Positions 1 to 12,589 of a stretch of DNA of 64,000 nucleotides are shown one piece after another. Each line of letters starts with the position of its first letter. The stretch's first letter is position 1. Made by a program: the position numbers and the translations under genes. Source of the stretch: Coptis chinensis. Taxonomy: Eukaryota > Streptophyta > Magnoliopsida > Ranunculales > Ranunculaceae. The stretch spans positions 80,505,501 through 80,569,500 of the forward strand of contig CM027378.1 in NCBI GenBank assembly GCA_015680905.1. Reading direction: 5' to 3'. The notes below the pieces were generated by a model. The model was given only the letters and a program-made list of their open reading frames with translations. It did no database searches and was not told where the DNA came from.

Positions 1-1287
1 GGAGTTGAGTTTAAGCCCATGTGCTGAAGACCGGACCATGTGCACCCATGTTCATCTAATTAGACCAGCCCATAACCAAACTTCAAAGCCCACACAACTA
101 ACTAATGACCACACCATTTACTGTCCACCCGAGAAGTACCGTAGCAGCCCTTAGTTCCTTCTCCAGTTTCAAATTCATTCCATCGCGAATAAAATCCCAA
201 AAACCCCGCCGATTTTATCCCGACCAAAAGAGAACCTTTCCAAAGACAAAAAGAAACTGGCGATCCCATACGAGAACCGAAAAGGAAAACCTGCAAGGAA
301 AGGGGGGATAAAAAGAGGCGCGAGGACAGAGTAAAGGGTCGCTGGTTCTGGAACGCAAAGAAAGCAGAGAAAAGCAGTAAAGGAGGGCGGCTCTTGGCTG
401 AAAAGGCAGGAGGAAACCGTGAGCAAAAGGGGGGGAAGAAAAACGCAGAGGAAAAACAGCACAGAAAGTAGAGGAGAGGACCGACAGACGTGTGGACGCA
501 ACTGTTGACACAGAGGAAGTGGAAGAGAAGGGAAACCTTTACGGAAGGATTTCGGTTTTGTTTTATGGGTTCTTTTACTTTTACTTTCACTGTTATATAT
601 ATCATGTGTAACTAAGTTCCAAACTAGGACGACGAAGTCCGAACAGTTGTTTGTGTTTGGGATTGGGTATCCGATTTTCGGTATGTTTTATTTTTATATA
701 AATTCTTCACTGTTCATGATTAATTAACAAAAGGTTTAGTCTTTCATATGGTATGTGATGCATGCGATATTGTTTGGTCACTTTTGTTATTAGTTAAACA
801 CGTTTTTACTGTTTAAGTCCAGGTTGTGTACTATTCGTGCTATAAGAAGACGAATATTTATGTGACCCTGACCTTAGTGCTGAACCGTTAGAAGATACTT
901 ACCGATTAAGAGTTACCACGTTCACATCATCGAGACGGCAGTCAATACTCATTGCCAATGTTGCTCGTATTAAAACTGAAATAGAGAATCCAATCATACA
1001 AATACAAATAACGGTTTAAGATGGAGTCATAGTCCTATTATTCCCTCCACGTAACAGAAACCCAATTGTTTAGTTTAGTTCCGTTTTAGACTGTAGTTAA
1101 GTAAAATAGTTTTAGTAGTAATCAATTCAAATCAACAAATATTGTTCGAATTAGGATAAGTAATATTTTAGTATTCAATTGTCTCTAAACAGCAATCCCT
1201 GTGGGATCGACCTCGTTCTTGCGCACCTATTACGATAGACCTCGTGCGCTTGCGAGTATTAGTATAAGTAAAATAAGATTTAATTAG
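1..1287 (+). repeat. 5' LTR of element A (partial, cut by window edge)
   Basis: Base 1 matches base 23378 of the downstream LTR, and the match continues to about 1287 with small differences only. The first ~275 bases of the LTR lie outside the window. The G/A-rich first half and the TATATATA stretch near 594 are present in both copies. Confidence 0.92.
594..602 (+). promoter_or_regulatory. TATA box candidate in LTR of element A
   Basis: TATATATAT lies about two fifths of the way into the full LTR and is conserved in the 3' LTR at 23971-23979. This is where the U3/R boundary is expected. Transcription would start about 30 bases further on. Confidence 0.55.
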
Positions 1288-1331
1288 AGGTACCCGTAAC
1301 TTTTGTTGGCAATACACCAATTTTTGCTGAC

Positions 1332-2542
1332 ATGGAGGGTAATAACAATAACGTGGTTGCCCAAAGACCTAGATCTATTAAGGAATATATATATCCTACT
1401 AGGACAACCCGACCATCTTGCATCGTTCCCTCTGCAACCAATGCTAATCACTTTGAGTTGAAGCCCAATCTGCTGGGGCTCCTTCCTAAGTTTAGGGGAA
1501 CGGAAGAGGAAGACCCATATCTTCATGTGAGGGAATTTGAGGATATTTGTGGAACTATTAAGCTTCAACAATTTAGTGACGAAGCTATAAAATTAAAATT
1601 GTTCCCATTTTCTCTTAAAGAAAAAGCAAAAGTTGGTTTCACACTCTCCCATCAAATTCCATAACGGGATGGGAAAAGTTATGCATTGTGTTTTTAAAGA
1701 ACTTTTTCCCTAATCATAAGGCGACTGCTTTTAGAAAAGACTTGTCATATTTTTGCCAAACTGATGGAGAGTCATTATGGAAGTGTATGGAGAGGTTTAA
1801 GGACATGCTCTTGCAGTGTCCTAACAATGGTCTAGAGAACGGTAGGTTAGTGCAGATTCTCTATGAGGGTCTCGATTTTAATTCTAAGGCTATGATTGAG
1901 ACCATGAGTACTGGGGATTTCTGTGATAAGACTATAGAAGAAGCATGGACCTTTTTAGAAGAAGTCTCTGAGAAGGTCCAGCAATGGGAAACTAGTCGTG
2001 AGCCTAAGAAGGTGGCTAGTAGTACTACACAGAAGGGTTTGTTTTGCGTTGACAAGGAATTTGACAGGAACGCTAGGATGGCCGCTTTAATTAGAAGAGT
2101 TGAAGCTCTCGAGCTAGAAAAAGTGGCAACCTCTCTAGCTCCAGTTAACAATGTTAAAGTCCCTAGGTGTCTGTTGTGTGAAAGTCTTGATCACGTTATA
2201 GATAATTGCCCTGGTGTAAATGCACAAGTCAATGCTTTTAATTCATACCAAAAGCCACGCAATAATCCTTTTTCTAACACGTATAACCCTGGGTGGCGTA
2301 ACCACCCCAATTTGTCTTGGTCTAAAGGTATACATCAGGGAGGCCCCGTGGTTAACTCAAACCCAGTACCACAGTATGCACCTCAACCACCTAAACTTTC
2401 ACCTATAGAAGAGGCCATTGCTCAATTAACAAGAAACACCATGAAATTCCAGGACACAACAAAAACAACAATTTATGCAAGCCCGGTCAAACGGCTACTC
2501 AGGATAATGCTCAAGCCATTAGGAAGATTGAAATCACCATAG
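1332..2542 (+). pseudogene. Element A gag (capsid-like and zinc knuckle)
   Basis: Gag region starting at ATGGAGGGTAAT, about 45 bases after the LTR. The N-terminal half carries the plant retrotransposon gag signature (NHFELKP, a following LPKFRG, then LKLFPFSLKEKAK), which is the capsid-like fold that assembles the particle around the RNA. Further on, around 2168-2212, comes a CX2CX4HX4C zinc knuckle (CLLCESLDHVIDNCP) that binds nucleic acid. The tail is rich in Asn, Pro and Gln, as in Athila gag proteins. Protease-RT coding follows within 20 bases. The product is a broken copy. Confidence 0.85.
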
Positions 2543-2559
2543 GTCAAATTGCTAATACT

Positions 2560-5357
2560 TTGAATGAGAGGGACAAGGGCAGGTTTCCTAGTCAACCAGT
2601 AGCTAATCCGAGGAGTCAGTTGGAAATAAGTTCTAACTTAAACCAGGCTCACCAGGAGCAAGCCAAGGCTATCACTGTTCTTAGGAGTGGAAAACATGTT
2701 GATAATAGGGTTGGGATGTCTAAGGACGCTGAGGTCAGATCTGACCCTATAGAGTGTGAGCAGGAGGAGAGCGAGGTGAGTGAATCTAATAGCCATAATC
2801 CTTCTAGGAAGGGTGTAGAACCTCCTACTGCTGTGGAGACTAACCTTGTGCCATCTTATATACCTAAAGCTCCTTTTCCCCAACGTTTGATTCCGGCTAA
2901 GAAAGGTTCTAATCTTAATGAAATAATGGAAATGTTTAAACAGGTTCAAATAAATATTCCGTTACTTGATGCTATAAAACAAGTTCCTTCCTATGCCAAG
3001 TTTCTTAAAGATTTGTGTACAGAAAAACGTAAGTTGAATGTGCACAAGAAAGCTTTCCTAACTGAGCAAGTGAGTTCTATTATCCAAAACCGAACTCCAC
3101 CTAAGTTTAGAGATCCAGGATGCCCTACTATTTCTTGTGTTATTGGTGATCATATGATTGAGAGAGCATTACTTGATTTAGGAGCTAGCGTTAATTTGTT
3201 GCCTTATTCAGTTTATTTACAGCTTGGTCTTGGTAAGTTGAAACCTATACCAATTACTCTTCAATTGGCAGATAGGTCTATTAGGATTCCACGTGGTGTT
3301 GTTGAGGATGTTTTGATTCAGGTTGATAAAATTTATTTCCCTATTGACTTTGTTGTTCTGGATACACAACCTGTTCAAGATCCTAAACAACATATTCCGG
3401 TCATTTTAGGTCGTCCCTTTTTAGCCACTTCTAATGCTATCATTAACTGTCGTAATGGAGTGTTAAAACTTTCTTTTGGTAATATGACTACAGAACTTAA
3501 TGTATTTAATGTGGGTCAAGAACCTCCTGAACCTGATAATTTTTGGGATGTTAATCTTATTGATAGTATAGTTCACGAGACTTTCTTGGAGAGTTATTCT
3601 GATGACCCTCTTGAGTCTTGTTTAACTAATTCTGGTAGTGGTTGTGATGTAGATGATGTAATTTGTGAAGTTAATGCGTTGCTGGATGCAACCCCAATTT
3701 TAGAAACTGATAAGTGGAGAGCCACAATAGAGCATCTGACTCCATCTGAGTCTACCCCAGTCTCTTCTATAGAGAGTCCTCCTAAGCTAGAGTTGAAACC
3801 ATTACCTGATACTCTTAAGTATGTTTTTCTGGGACCTGATGATTCTTTGCCGGTTATTATTGCTTCTAATCTAGATAATGAACAAGAAGGTAAATTGATT
3901 ATGGTTCTTAAAGATCATAGAGCAGCTTTAGGGTGGAATATTGCTGATATTAATGGTATAAGCCCAACTGATTGTATGCATCATATTCATCTTGAGAAGG
4001 ATGCTAAACCAACCCGTGAGTTTCAGAGATGGCTTAATCCTAACATGAAAGAGGTAGTGAGAGCCGAGGTTCTCAAGTTGTTAGATGCGGGTATCATTTA
4101 TCCCATTTTCGATAGTAAATGGGTGAGTCCTGTTCAGGTTGTCCCTAAAAAGTTTGGGCTTACAGTTGTTGAAAATTCAAAGGGCGAGTTAGTGCCCACC
4201 CGTATGACTACCGGATGGCGTTTTTGCATTGACTACCATAAGTTGAATTTGGCCACTAGGAAAGATCACTTTCCTCTTCCGTTTATTGACCAGATGCTCG
4301 AGAGGTTAGCCGGTCATAAATACTATTGTTTTCTTGATGGTTATTCCGGGTATTACCAAATATGTATTATCCCTGAGGATCAAGAAAAGACTACTTTTAC
4401 TTGTCCTTTTGGAACTTTTGCCTATCGTCGTATGCCTTTTGGATTATGTAATGCACCTGGTACCTTCTAGCGATGCATGCTTAGTATTTTTTCTGATATG
4501 GTAGAAAGGTTTCTTGAGGTGTTTATGGATGACTTCTCAGTGTTTGGAGATTCTTTTGATGAAGGTTTGCACCATTTAGAATTAGTGATAATTAGGTGCA
4601 AGGAGAAGAATCTTGTGTTGAATTAGGAGAAGTGTCATTTTATGGTTCAACAGGGTATTGTTCTTGGTCATATTGTTTCTAGTAAAGGAATTGAGGTCGA
4701 TAAGGCCAAGGTTGATGTCATTTCTGGCCTTCCACCACCTAAGACTGTGAAAGATATTAGGTCATTCTTAGGTCATGCTGGATTTTATAGGCGTTTCATT
4801 AAAGACTTTAGCAAGATTTCTCGTCCCTTATGCAATTTACTTGGTAAGGACGTCGCTTTTGTCTTTGATAATGATTGTTTGAAAGCTTTTGAGAAGCTTA
4901 AGCATTTATTGACTACCGCTCCTATCATACAGCCTCCTGATTGGAGTGAGCCTTTTGAGTTAATGTGTGATGCGTCTGACTATGCAGTTGGGGCTATTTT
5001 AGGTCAATGGTTTGACAAGTTGCCCCATGTTATTTATTATGCTAGTCGAACCTTTAATGATGCACAGATGAACTACACTACAACTGAGAAAGAGTTGTGT
5101 TTGGTTTAGACAAATTTAGGTCTTACCTCATAGGGTCTAAGGTTGTCGTGTTTACTGATCATTCGGCTTTGAAATATCTCCTTACTAAGAAGGATGCTAA
5201 AGCGCGCTTGATTCGCTGGGTACTCTTGTTGCAAGAGTTTAATATAGAGATTAGGGATAAGAAAGGTACGGAGAACGTGGTCGTTGACCACTTGTCAAGA
5301 CTTATAGTAGAATCTTCTACTGATATTTTGCCTGTAAATGAATCTTTTCCTGATGAG
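2560..5357 (+). pseudogene. Element A protease, reverse transcriptase and RNase H region
   Basis: Pol region up to the point where element B is inserted. The aspartic protease has the active-site motif LLDLGASVNLLP near 3172-3207 and the flap-side motif VILGRPFLAT near 3400-3429. Reverse transcriptase follows: WRFCIDYHKLN near 4216-4248, then YSGYYQI, then CPFGTFAYRRMPFGLCNAPG, and the catalytic FMDDFSVFG near 4525. RNase H follows with FELMCDASDYAVGAILGQ near 4950-5000 and [11 protein letters not shown] near 5150. The long linker between protease and RT and the LNPNMKEVV box are typical of Athila/Tat. Reading is open over long stretches. The copy is broken, with few breaks. Confidence 0.9.
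5353..5357. repeat. Target-site duplication of element B, left copy (ATGAG)
   Basis: ATGAG precedes the left LTR end (TGATAAAAG) and recurs at 19263-19267 directly after the right LTR end (CTCTTATCA). A 5 bp duplication is normal for gypsy integrase. It marks the exact point at which element A was split. Confidence 0.9.
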
Positions 5358-6825
5358 TGATAAAAGATAATTGAATAGTTTACCTACGAAATGAACGATG
5401 AAGTCAAAATGTAAGTAAACTAAAACTATTTACGAGTCTATATTTATCAAAGTTTCTACTCTCAATTCTATCGAAATAGAGTGGAGTAAAAAATTCGTTC
5501 CACTCCTAGTTCTCTAGCATGGAATGTTTTCTAGTCTAATTAATCGGTCTTAAGTCTAATGAGAGCTTTACGAAGGGTGTTGTACTACGATACAGTATGA
5601 AATTGATTATGTTGAATTTAAACTATGAATGCTATGGAAATATGATTGTTTTTTAATCTAGATAAAGGATTAGAGGGGAATTGAATCCACCTCGAATCCA
5701 ACTTCATAACCTGGCATAGATTCTTGTATCTCGATTCTTACGTTCTTACGGCAAGAATTTCGATTTCTAATCCCTAGTGTTCATGGCATTTCTACCAAAT
5801 ACTAACTAGCATGTGAGGTCGTCCACCCATTCTCATGGCGAATCACGACCTTCTAGAGTGGAATAGATTCTACAATGCTTCTACACTATACCACTAAGTT
5901 TTCATCAAAGCTTCATCAACCCCTCTAATGGAGGTTTCAGCCTTGAGTCATCAACCCATCATTTCCCATTGAATTATAACTACACATCATATTAAAATTC
6001 TAACTTAACTAATTTAACTAACAATGCTTCAATCTACTTAAACTACGAAATGATAATCAACAAAAATTAAAACTAGATCTATAAATTGACATAACAAAAA
6101 TCGAAATTGACAAAAATAACTATTTTATTTATCAAATCAATCAAGAACAATGATTCAACTTAATCTAAAACAAGAATTGGAAATGGAACTTAAACTTAAT
6201 TACTCTACTGAAAACTAGATCTAGAGTTCTATATAGTTTTAGGTCTAACTAGCTACCATTAACAAAGAGTTAAGCTTTGGTTTTTATAATTTCAGATCCA
6301 AAAATCGTGCATGGGCTTGGAGCCATGTTTTGGGCCAGAGGATCAGGCCTAAAACCCAATTCTTTCAGTCCAAAAAGACCTCTTCAGCTGCAGTTGACTT
6401 CAACAGACTTTTCGTCCACTTTTGCTCCTTTGGTTGGATCAAGGCTTAGACCATTGGAAAGCTCTTTCCGAGCCGGTCGTTTTGACATAAGGTAGGCTCC
6501 ATTCATAGGTCTGAGTCCAAAGATACGGCCTTCGGAAGTTCTGCTGACTTGTGTGATGTTTCTGCCCGCGTCGACTTTTCAGCTTTTGACCAGGCTTTAG
6601 AAAGGCTTTGTCTTCTTGAATCTTGGCCTTTAATCACGGAACTCCTTAGTAATCGACCTTTGCTCCTTTATCTCGCTAAAGTGGCACATTTCTGCACATA
6701 ATGGACTTTGAAACCTGAAATGTATAAAAACACGTAATCAGTGTTAACTCTTAATTATTACTCACATAATTGGTATAAAAGTATGACTGTTACAGGGTTA
6801 AAACTACAGTTTTGGGCTCTTATCA
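5358..6825 (-). repeat. 3' LTR of element B
   Basis: A 1468 bp LTR. Read on the minus strand it begins TGATAAGAGCCCAAAAC and ends CTTTTATCA. It pairs with 17793-19262. TATAAAAA on the minus strand at 6281-6288 is conserved in the partner LTR and in element C. Confidence 0.93.
6281..6288 (-). promoter_or_regulatory. TATA box candidate in LTR of element B
   Basis: Minus-strand TATAAAAA, with a matching site at 18720-18727 in the other LTR and at 28257-28264 in the LTR of element C. It lies roughly 540 bases into the LTR in its own sense. Confidence 0.5.
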
Positions 6826-6841
6826 AACCACCCCCAAACAG
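6826..6841 (-). promoter_or_regulatory. Polypurine tract of element B
   Basis: Minus-strand GTTTGGGGGTGGTT directly abuts the 3' LTR. This is the expected primer site for plus-strand DNA synthesis. It is preceded by TTGAGGACAAGCAAAATGCT, the composite motif that recurs inside the element. Confidence 0.8.
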
Positions 6842-8645
6842 CATTTTGCTTGTCCTCAAGCAAAGATGAGAAATTAGAATAAGTGACCAAAAATGGAGTT
6901 CTAACTACTCTCGTTTCGCTGAGTGCGATTTCATTGACCATATGCAACAAAGCCTTAAACCACTAGGAATTCCCTAGTGGGACGAAGTTATAACCTCGTG
7001 AGAGTTTTCCAGTGAAGGTACTCACAAACTTCAACTATACTACAACGACTAAGAAATAAAATTATTGTTTCCTCATTCATGTCCCAACTATCTATACATC
7101 TCACTAGCAAATGAATAAGAATAACCAAGTCAAAACCTAAGCTAATATATGCATAATAATCAATCATCTATGATACAAATATAAATACTATGAGTAATAC
7201 TATGAAATGCCTAGCAGTTCATTTTCTGAAAACTTCGAGATAGCGTCCTTAAGTAGGTCCTCACATAAATGTCCGGGCATCTAAAACCACTCGATTTTTC
7301 CGCTCAAGTTTAATTTTACTCCGATTGTGCGTGGGCACACTTTACCTTACAATCTCAATGACAACAAGGAAGCCATAGTCGATGAAACACATCTGCCACT
7401 TACTATCACACTAACCTATTCCTAATTGAGCTAGAGGTCTTTATTAGGTGTTGCGGGGATTAGGAGATGGTTTAAGAAGGAAGGAAATGGATATTCAAAA
7501 GGACAAGTCTGAGATAGTAGAGTCTTCATATTATGTAACTTAGAGAAAACCTTGTTATTTACTTTTGCTCCTACACTTTGTTTCCATCCTTAGCCATATT
7601 TTTTTTTTTTTTTTTGGCTTTTGACTCCTTTTATTCTATTTTTTTGGAGTTTTTATTTTATTTCTATTTTTATTTTTCTTTTCTTTGGATGGAAACTTCT
7701 TTTCTTTATTTTCTGAAGCAATTAACTAACTTTTGTTTACACCGGTTTTTCTCTTCATCTTTCTTCCTCATTCTATTCTCAGACTTATTCTAGGTTGGGT
7801 AGATTGATTTTTTTATTTTGTTTTGTTTTTGTATCAGGGTAAAGGATTTGTGGGTTATGAAAGGTTAAAGAAAGGCTTAGAGGGGTGACTAGCGGAAAAT
7901 AATTCACAGGTTTGAATTTCTGGCTATATCGATCCAAAGAGGGCCTAAATTCTCGCTTAGGATATGGCATAGTGATCAAGCAAGTGGACGTGTGATTTCT
8001 CTATCCAGATTTTACTTCTCCCTTGTGTCATTTCTCAAATGTTTAAAACCTCATATAAGGCTTTTAGGCTATATTCTCACAGGATTTGTAGAATAAGTAC
8101 TCTAGCCTAGCTTTCAGAAACTTACTGCTAACAATCATAGATACTCATGTAATATATTTATAGATAGATGCAAAGATTATTACCTACATATTAACCTAAG
8201 TTCCTAACAATTATTCTGATGCAAAAGCTACGTGAGACTTCTAGATTGTTAAGAGCATAGAGAAAGAAAACAATACCAATATTCCTAAGTGTATAACATA
8301 AACTTATTTATTTATATTTTTGAAAATTTTTAACTTGAAAACAAATGCATATTATACATTTCTATATCCTAACAGATGCCTTAATTACACGTGTTTCTAT
8401 GCCCCCCCCAAACAAGAAGCATGTTTTGTCCTCAAAGCATTTAAATAAAGAGGGTAGAAAAAATACCAAGGAAACGCGTGAAATTCTGGGACATCTACAA
8501 AACAAGGTTAGAACATACTAATATAGGGAAAATAAAAATACTGACGCAACTCTATAAGAGTTCCACCCATAATGGGGCTAACAGAATTAATTTGCTTGGG
8601 ACATAAGCAGACAATAACAAAACGAAAAAACTTACCTTATCTCCC
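6842..8645 (-). other. 3' non-coding region of element B
   Basis: About 1.8 kb with no credible coding content. It is homologous along its length to the 3' regions of A, D, E, F and G: the block around 7920-7990 (minus-strand GGATCGATATAGCCAGAAATT), the block around 7380-7450, and the hairpin segment 6955-7020. A long T tract lies near 7598-7614. A second polypurine-like motif (plus-strand CCCCCCCCAAACAAG) lies at 8402-8416, just after ORF4. Confidence 0.75.
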
Positions 8646-8647
8646 GC

Positions 8648-9490
8648 TTAAACATCCTCCTCCTCAGTAAAGAGATGAGGTTCCTTCAAGATCCCGCCAT
8701 CCATTATAACTTGCCAAGCTTGCCGCCATTTATCATCTACTAATGCTAACCTGTTAAGTGTTATTATGTTTGATGGGATGTACGGGGCGACCAAATGAGG
8801 CTGCACCTGCCATCCCGGCCAAGTCATTATTCGCAATGAGCGAACCACGCATGATGCGGCTTACCAACACAGGCATAAGAAGATACTTACGCCTCATGGT
8901 TTGGGATCTCTTAAGACTAGCGACTAAAACTCGGGGAATGTCATATCGACGACGTCCCATCGCCTAAAGCGAGGAAAATGTCACCAGCCGATCTTGTTTG
9001 CGAAAATGAACGCCATTCCCCAAAATATTCATCAGGATGAATAACATGGTGGTGCCTACGTTTAGGGAAATGCTACCAAGGGCAATGCTATATCGCCCCT
9101 GGTCCATTACTCGAAATACCCCTCCCCCATAATACTCATGGAAATATGTATAATCATAAAGATATGCATTATCGGTCATATATGCCCATGTGTGAACAGG
9201 ATCAGGTATTAGTAATCCTGAAACTAAAGCGACCACATGTTTATTGAATTTATGTGTCGTGTCATCGACTACGACGGAGAATTCTTGTTCTCCATCCTGA
9301 TTATAATAGAATTTAACGTGATCGTAGAAATAAGCAGTAAGATGTGGTCAATATGAATCGTCATCACTTACCAGTAGATGACGTCATCCTAACTGCAGGA
9401 TCCTGTGTCGGAACCAATGTCCATAGGTCTCGGTTCCCAACACGTCTTCGAAAGATTGTTTAGGTATGACTATAGAAGATGTCATCTCAA
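8648..9490 (-). pseudogene. Element B env-like ORF4
   Basis: Second env-like ORF of the element, read on the minus strand from about 9490. The best preserved part (9236-8964) has IPDPVHTWAYMTDNAYLYDY, then YYGGGVFRVMDQGRYS and a hydrophobic LNVGTTMLFILMNILG. The next part has ARSLKRSQTMRRKYLLMP-like sequence with another hydrophobic stretch. The 3' end (8848-8648) has MTWPGWQVQPHLVAPYIPSN and WRQAWQVIMDGG. The same protein is encoded at the same place in D and E. I do not know its function. Its position after pol, its hydrophobic segments and a resemblance of its N-terminal part to the ORF3 domain make an env-like or accessory role plausible. Broken, with a few breaks. Confidence 0.6.
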
Positions 9491-9550
9491 CGACTCCTTG
9501 AACAGTTCCAAAAATCCTGGAATGACCCTCAAAAAATTGGAACTTCCGTG

Positions 9551-9706
9551 TTCACAGATGGCAGGGCACGGGTCGCGCTCGTGGGTTTTTAGAATTACAG
9601 AGTTTGGGAGCGGGTCGCGCTCAAGGAGGGCGCCGGTCGCGCTCTGACTAAACTTTGTGAAAGTGTATAGAGCACAGGTGCGCTCTGACGAGGCGTAGGC
9701 GCGCTC
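9551..9706 (-). repeat. GC-rich repeat block before ORF4 (element B)
   Basis: Five imperfect units of the type GGGCGCGGGTCGCGCTC (plus strand) at about 9563, 9607, 9628, 9670 and 9690. In the element's sense they read GAGCGCGACCNGCGCCC. The same units, in the same sense, stand in the 5' leader at 17488-17642. Confidence 0.8.
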
Positions 9707-9744
9707 GTAAGTGCTGAAACAGGAGTTTAGAGGAAAAAAAAGGA

Positions 9745-9925
9745 AAAGCTTGGAGTGAAAGGTGCGGGATGATGTTGGGGTGTAGTGTGGTTTGTTAGTG
9801 TAGAATGAAGGGAGTTTAAATAGGTTCTGAGCTTCCAAAACGAATCGGCAAGTTCCCAAATTGTTTTAAGGCAATTTCCGGAAATAGAAAAATTCCTAAC
9901 CCGAAAACGGAAACAAACCATTTTC
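9745..9925 (-). promoter_or_regulatory. Conserved TATA-like module before ORF4 (element B)
   Basis: In the element's sense: GTTTCCGTTTT, then TTTCCGGAAATTGCCTTAAA, then GATTCGTTTT, then CCTATTTAAA (9815-9822), then TTCATTCTACACT and a C-rich stretch. The same string of blocks with the same spacing is found in D, E and, weaker, A. The order of a TATA-like box, a short gap and a pyrimidine-rich start region resembles a plant core promoter. Confidence 0.6.
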
Positions 9926-10175
9926 GTGATTTCCTAAAAATCCTGGTATCTTTCATACTGGATTTAGAATAGTGACTTCTAAACTCTCCTACATTTCATG
10001 CTACCACCACACAAATTATAGATATGCCATTATCGGCCAAATTCTCAACCTTTCCTCCAAAACAACTTTACAGCAGATGATCATATAACGAATTATATTA
10101 AAACTAAAATTTAAAACCAAACAACATAAAACAAACACCTTAATATTTAAATTTAACAACTGAATTAAAATCCAA

Positions 10176-11407
10176 CTAATAAAACAAAATCATGAAATAA
10201 CAGCGAACACAAACTGACGGTGAACACCTAGTTATGTGATGAAGATGGACCCTGAGATGGAGATTGGCCCTGGGATGGATATTGGCCCTGGGATGGAGAA
10301 TGGCTTGAACCATCGTCGCCTTCGGCGCGACGACGCCATGCTGTCGGACTTCGGCTGAAATAGAGTCCTCCATGGGTGGCATGCATCGTAGCATCTCTAT
10401 TCGGAACAAGCGCCGTGCTTCCATCTCATCCCGAAAATAACGCATAATCGGGCTTGTTGATCTTTGGTGGGATAGTCTCCATGTTAGACAAGATATCGTC
10501 CTGAACCCGTTCGAGCATTTCAAGTCTCGTCTGAAGGTTCATTTGCTTCTTTCGAACTATAATCTGTCTATCTCGGATATTTTCACAAATACCATAAACG
10601 CAACGCAAGGCAGTTTGCAACACTTGCATGCGTTCTAAATTAGAACTACAATTATCTAATGAATCATCATCCAGACATGTCATATCCTCCCTTTCATCCT
10701 CCGACTCAACCACCTTTTGTTCAGACAACGACCAAGTCTCTTGGATGCAATCCGTATAGATACTTGCATTAGAATGCAATTTGATCTTAATAGGAGCAGA
10801 TCTTGCGACAGCTCTAAAGGAGAGCATGATCTTAGTGATCAATACGGGAAGAGGCGCCAAGCTCTTCCCCACTCCTCGAATCACATTAAACATTAAATCG
10901 AGGATGCAGAAATTATACTTATTTGTTTGCAAAATCCAGAGAACGTGCAGACATTGCAGGCCGATATCGCTGACTTTGTCTTTCCCGAGGACGTTCCTAC
11001 CAATCCACTGAGCTCTGACCGATTGATTGGTTCTCGTGGTCGACCGGCGACGAATGAGATGTCAGATTGTATTCACCCTCCACGACAGTATCCTTCATCA
11101 AAGCAGGAACTCCAGTATACTGGGATTCCTGAATTGTCGTTACAAGGTTGCTTTCAAGCGTAATTCCTAATAGTTCAGCCAACAACTGTCTCGTTACTTC
11201 CCTCCTCCTTCCTGCTACCTTTATGAAAATCCTACCCCCCTCTAATTCTCGCTTCTTATAAAACTGTTCTACTAAATCATAGTGATGAGAACTCCTCGGT
11301 CGAAAGTACCACAAATCCGTTCAATCCTCCTAATCATCTCCTCGAAAAAAAAATGGCGAATCGGAAGCAAATGCGTGCTCTGGTAAAATTCTTCGTCGTA
11401 GCGCCAT
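10176..11407 (-). pseudogene. Element B env-like ORF3
   Basis: Env-like ORF, probably starting at the ATGGCG at 11407 (minus), which matches the ATGGCT starts in D and E. N-terminal part: YDLVEQFYKKRELEGG, then a VTRQLLAELLGIT motif. This arrangement fits the putative plant transposon protein domain found in Athila ORFs. The middle part (10932 down) has LHVLWILQ, FCILDLMFNVIRGVGKSLAP and LPVLITKIMLSF, a conserved hydrophobic segment. The C-terminal third has an acidic patch (ESEDEREDMTCLDDD) followed by a heptad-like stretch (CENIRDRQIIVRKKQMNLQT), probably a coiled coil, and a Ser/Arg tail. Function unproven; env-like by position. Broken. Confidence 0.65.
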
Positions 11408-12589
11408 TGAAGTTTCTGAGACAACTAATGGTTTTGTAGAGTATGGGGGAGGCGAGTTTGAAGAAAACCAACTAAAAACAACGGTGGTGGCGGTGGTTAC
11501 TTGAATTGGTGGCTGTTTTTCGGAGTTAGGTTGGTGGTGGGAATGGTTTGGATAAGATTTTAGTTGGATTTGAATTTCTTGGCGTGGGTGTAGTTAGGTT
11601 TCTTTTTCTCTTTTTTTTTTTTTTTTTTTTAATTTTGGTGTTTAAGGTTTGTTTTAAACCTTGGTAACCGGCGAGATTGAAAAGGAAAGAACTGTGCGTT
11701 TTTGGAAAGGAAGGAGACGCACAGACGTGCGTGCGGTTTGGGCCCATGCCCAATTTGAATTCCGAAATTTTCCGATTTTTCGCGCAATTTCAAATTCAAT
11801 TTGCCACTTCGTTACTGGCCCGATTTTGGCGAATGAGTTATGGAAATGATCAGTAGAGAATTTCCAATCCAATGATCCCTAAAACACTCAATTCCAACCA
11901 TGGGTGACATATAAGAAGGTGGAAAAATGCCTCGAAGTGCGTGTGTGACGTAAGTAATGCGAACGAAGGAAATATAAGTTTAGATTACGTCAACCCAATT
12001 GAACTACAAGTAATAGGCCTAAGCAACACAAATGGAAAGTTCGAGCAATCCAGATGGAAAGACCGATTGCCCATCCCCAAACAAATTTTTAAACACAAAA
12101 TTTGTTCTAACGCAGGTCGTTTAAAGTCAGATTCCCAAGACTTGTTGGATTGCTATTTTTATGATTAAGAATATTTTTATTATTATTTTTTTTTTTTTTT
12201 TTTTTATTAGTTTATTATAAGAAAAATGAAAAACAATAAATACATAATTCACCCCATGGAGGAACATGACTCAAAAACCGAGAAAATATGCAAAAGTAGA
12301 AAACGTGAATTATGTTAACCGTGGACTTAGGATCCGGTACTTACAGCCACACACTCCATAGGGAGGGCCCGGTTACCTGAATGGTGCACTTACCACTATA
12401 TGGAAGTGAAAGGAAGTACACCAATGACAAAGGTCAATCCTCATAGACAGGGTCCTGTAATAGGACTTCCTCTACATCAGGGGACAGAAGTTCGTGAAAA
12501 TGTTTTAACTGTTGACCATTAACTTGAAAGGTACTGCTGTCATTTGGATTTACCAAGGTGATTGCCCCGTAAGGGGTGACTTCAAGAAC
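11408..12589 (-). other. Post-pol non-coding stretch of element B
   Basis: Spacer between pol and ORF3. Plus-strand CCATCCCCAAACAAATTT near 12069-12087 is a degenerate polypurine-like motif matching D at 30593-30612. The segment 12300-12410 is a conserved module also found in D and F; it carries GGTAAGTGCACC, CAGGTAACC and CTGTAAGTACCGG in the element's sense (splice-donor-like strings). Minus-strand AGTCTTGGGAATCTGACTTT lies at 12123-12142. Long T runs occur near 11604-11626 and 12184-12204. Confidence 0.65.

Noticed and set aside
102-605. 167-codon open frame on the minus strand of element A's LTR
   Set aside because: It results from G/A-rich plus-strand sequence giving Ser/Pro/Phe-rich translation. 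The copy in the other LTR is shorter. No domain and no start context.
7578-7793. Phe-rich frame in the 3' non-coding region of element B
   Set aside because: Translation of a T-rich tract; the same tract in D and E is read on the other strand as Lys-rich sequence, with no conservation of frame.
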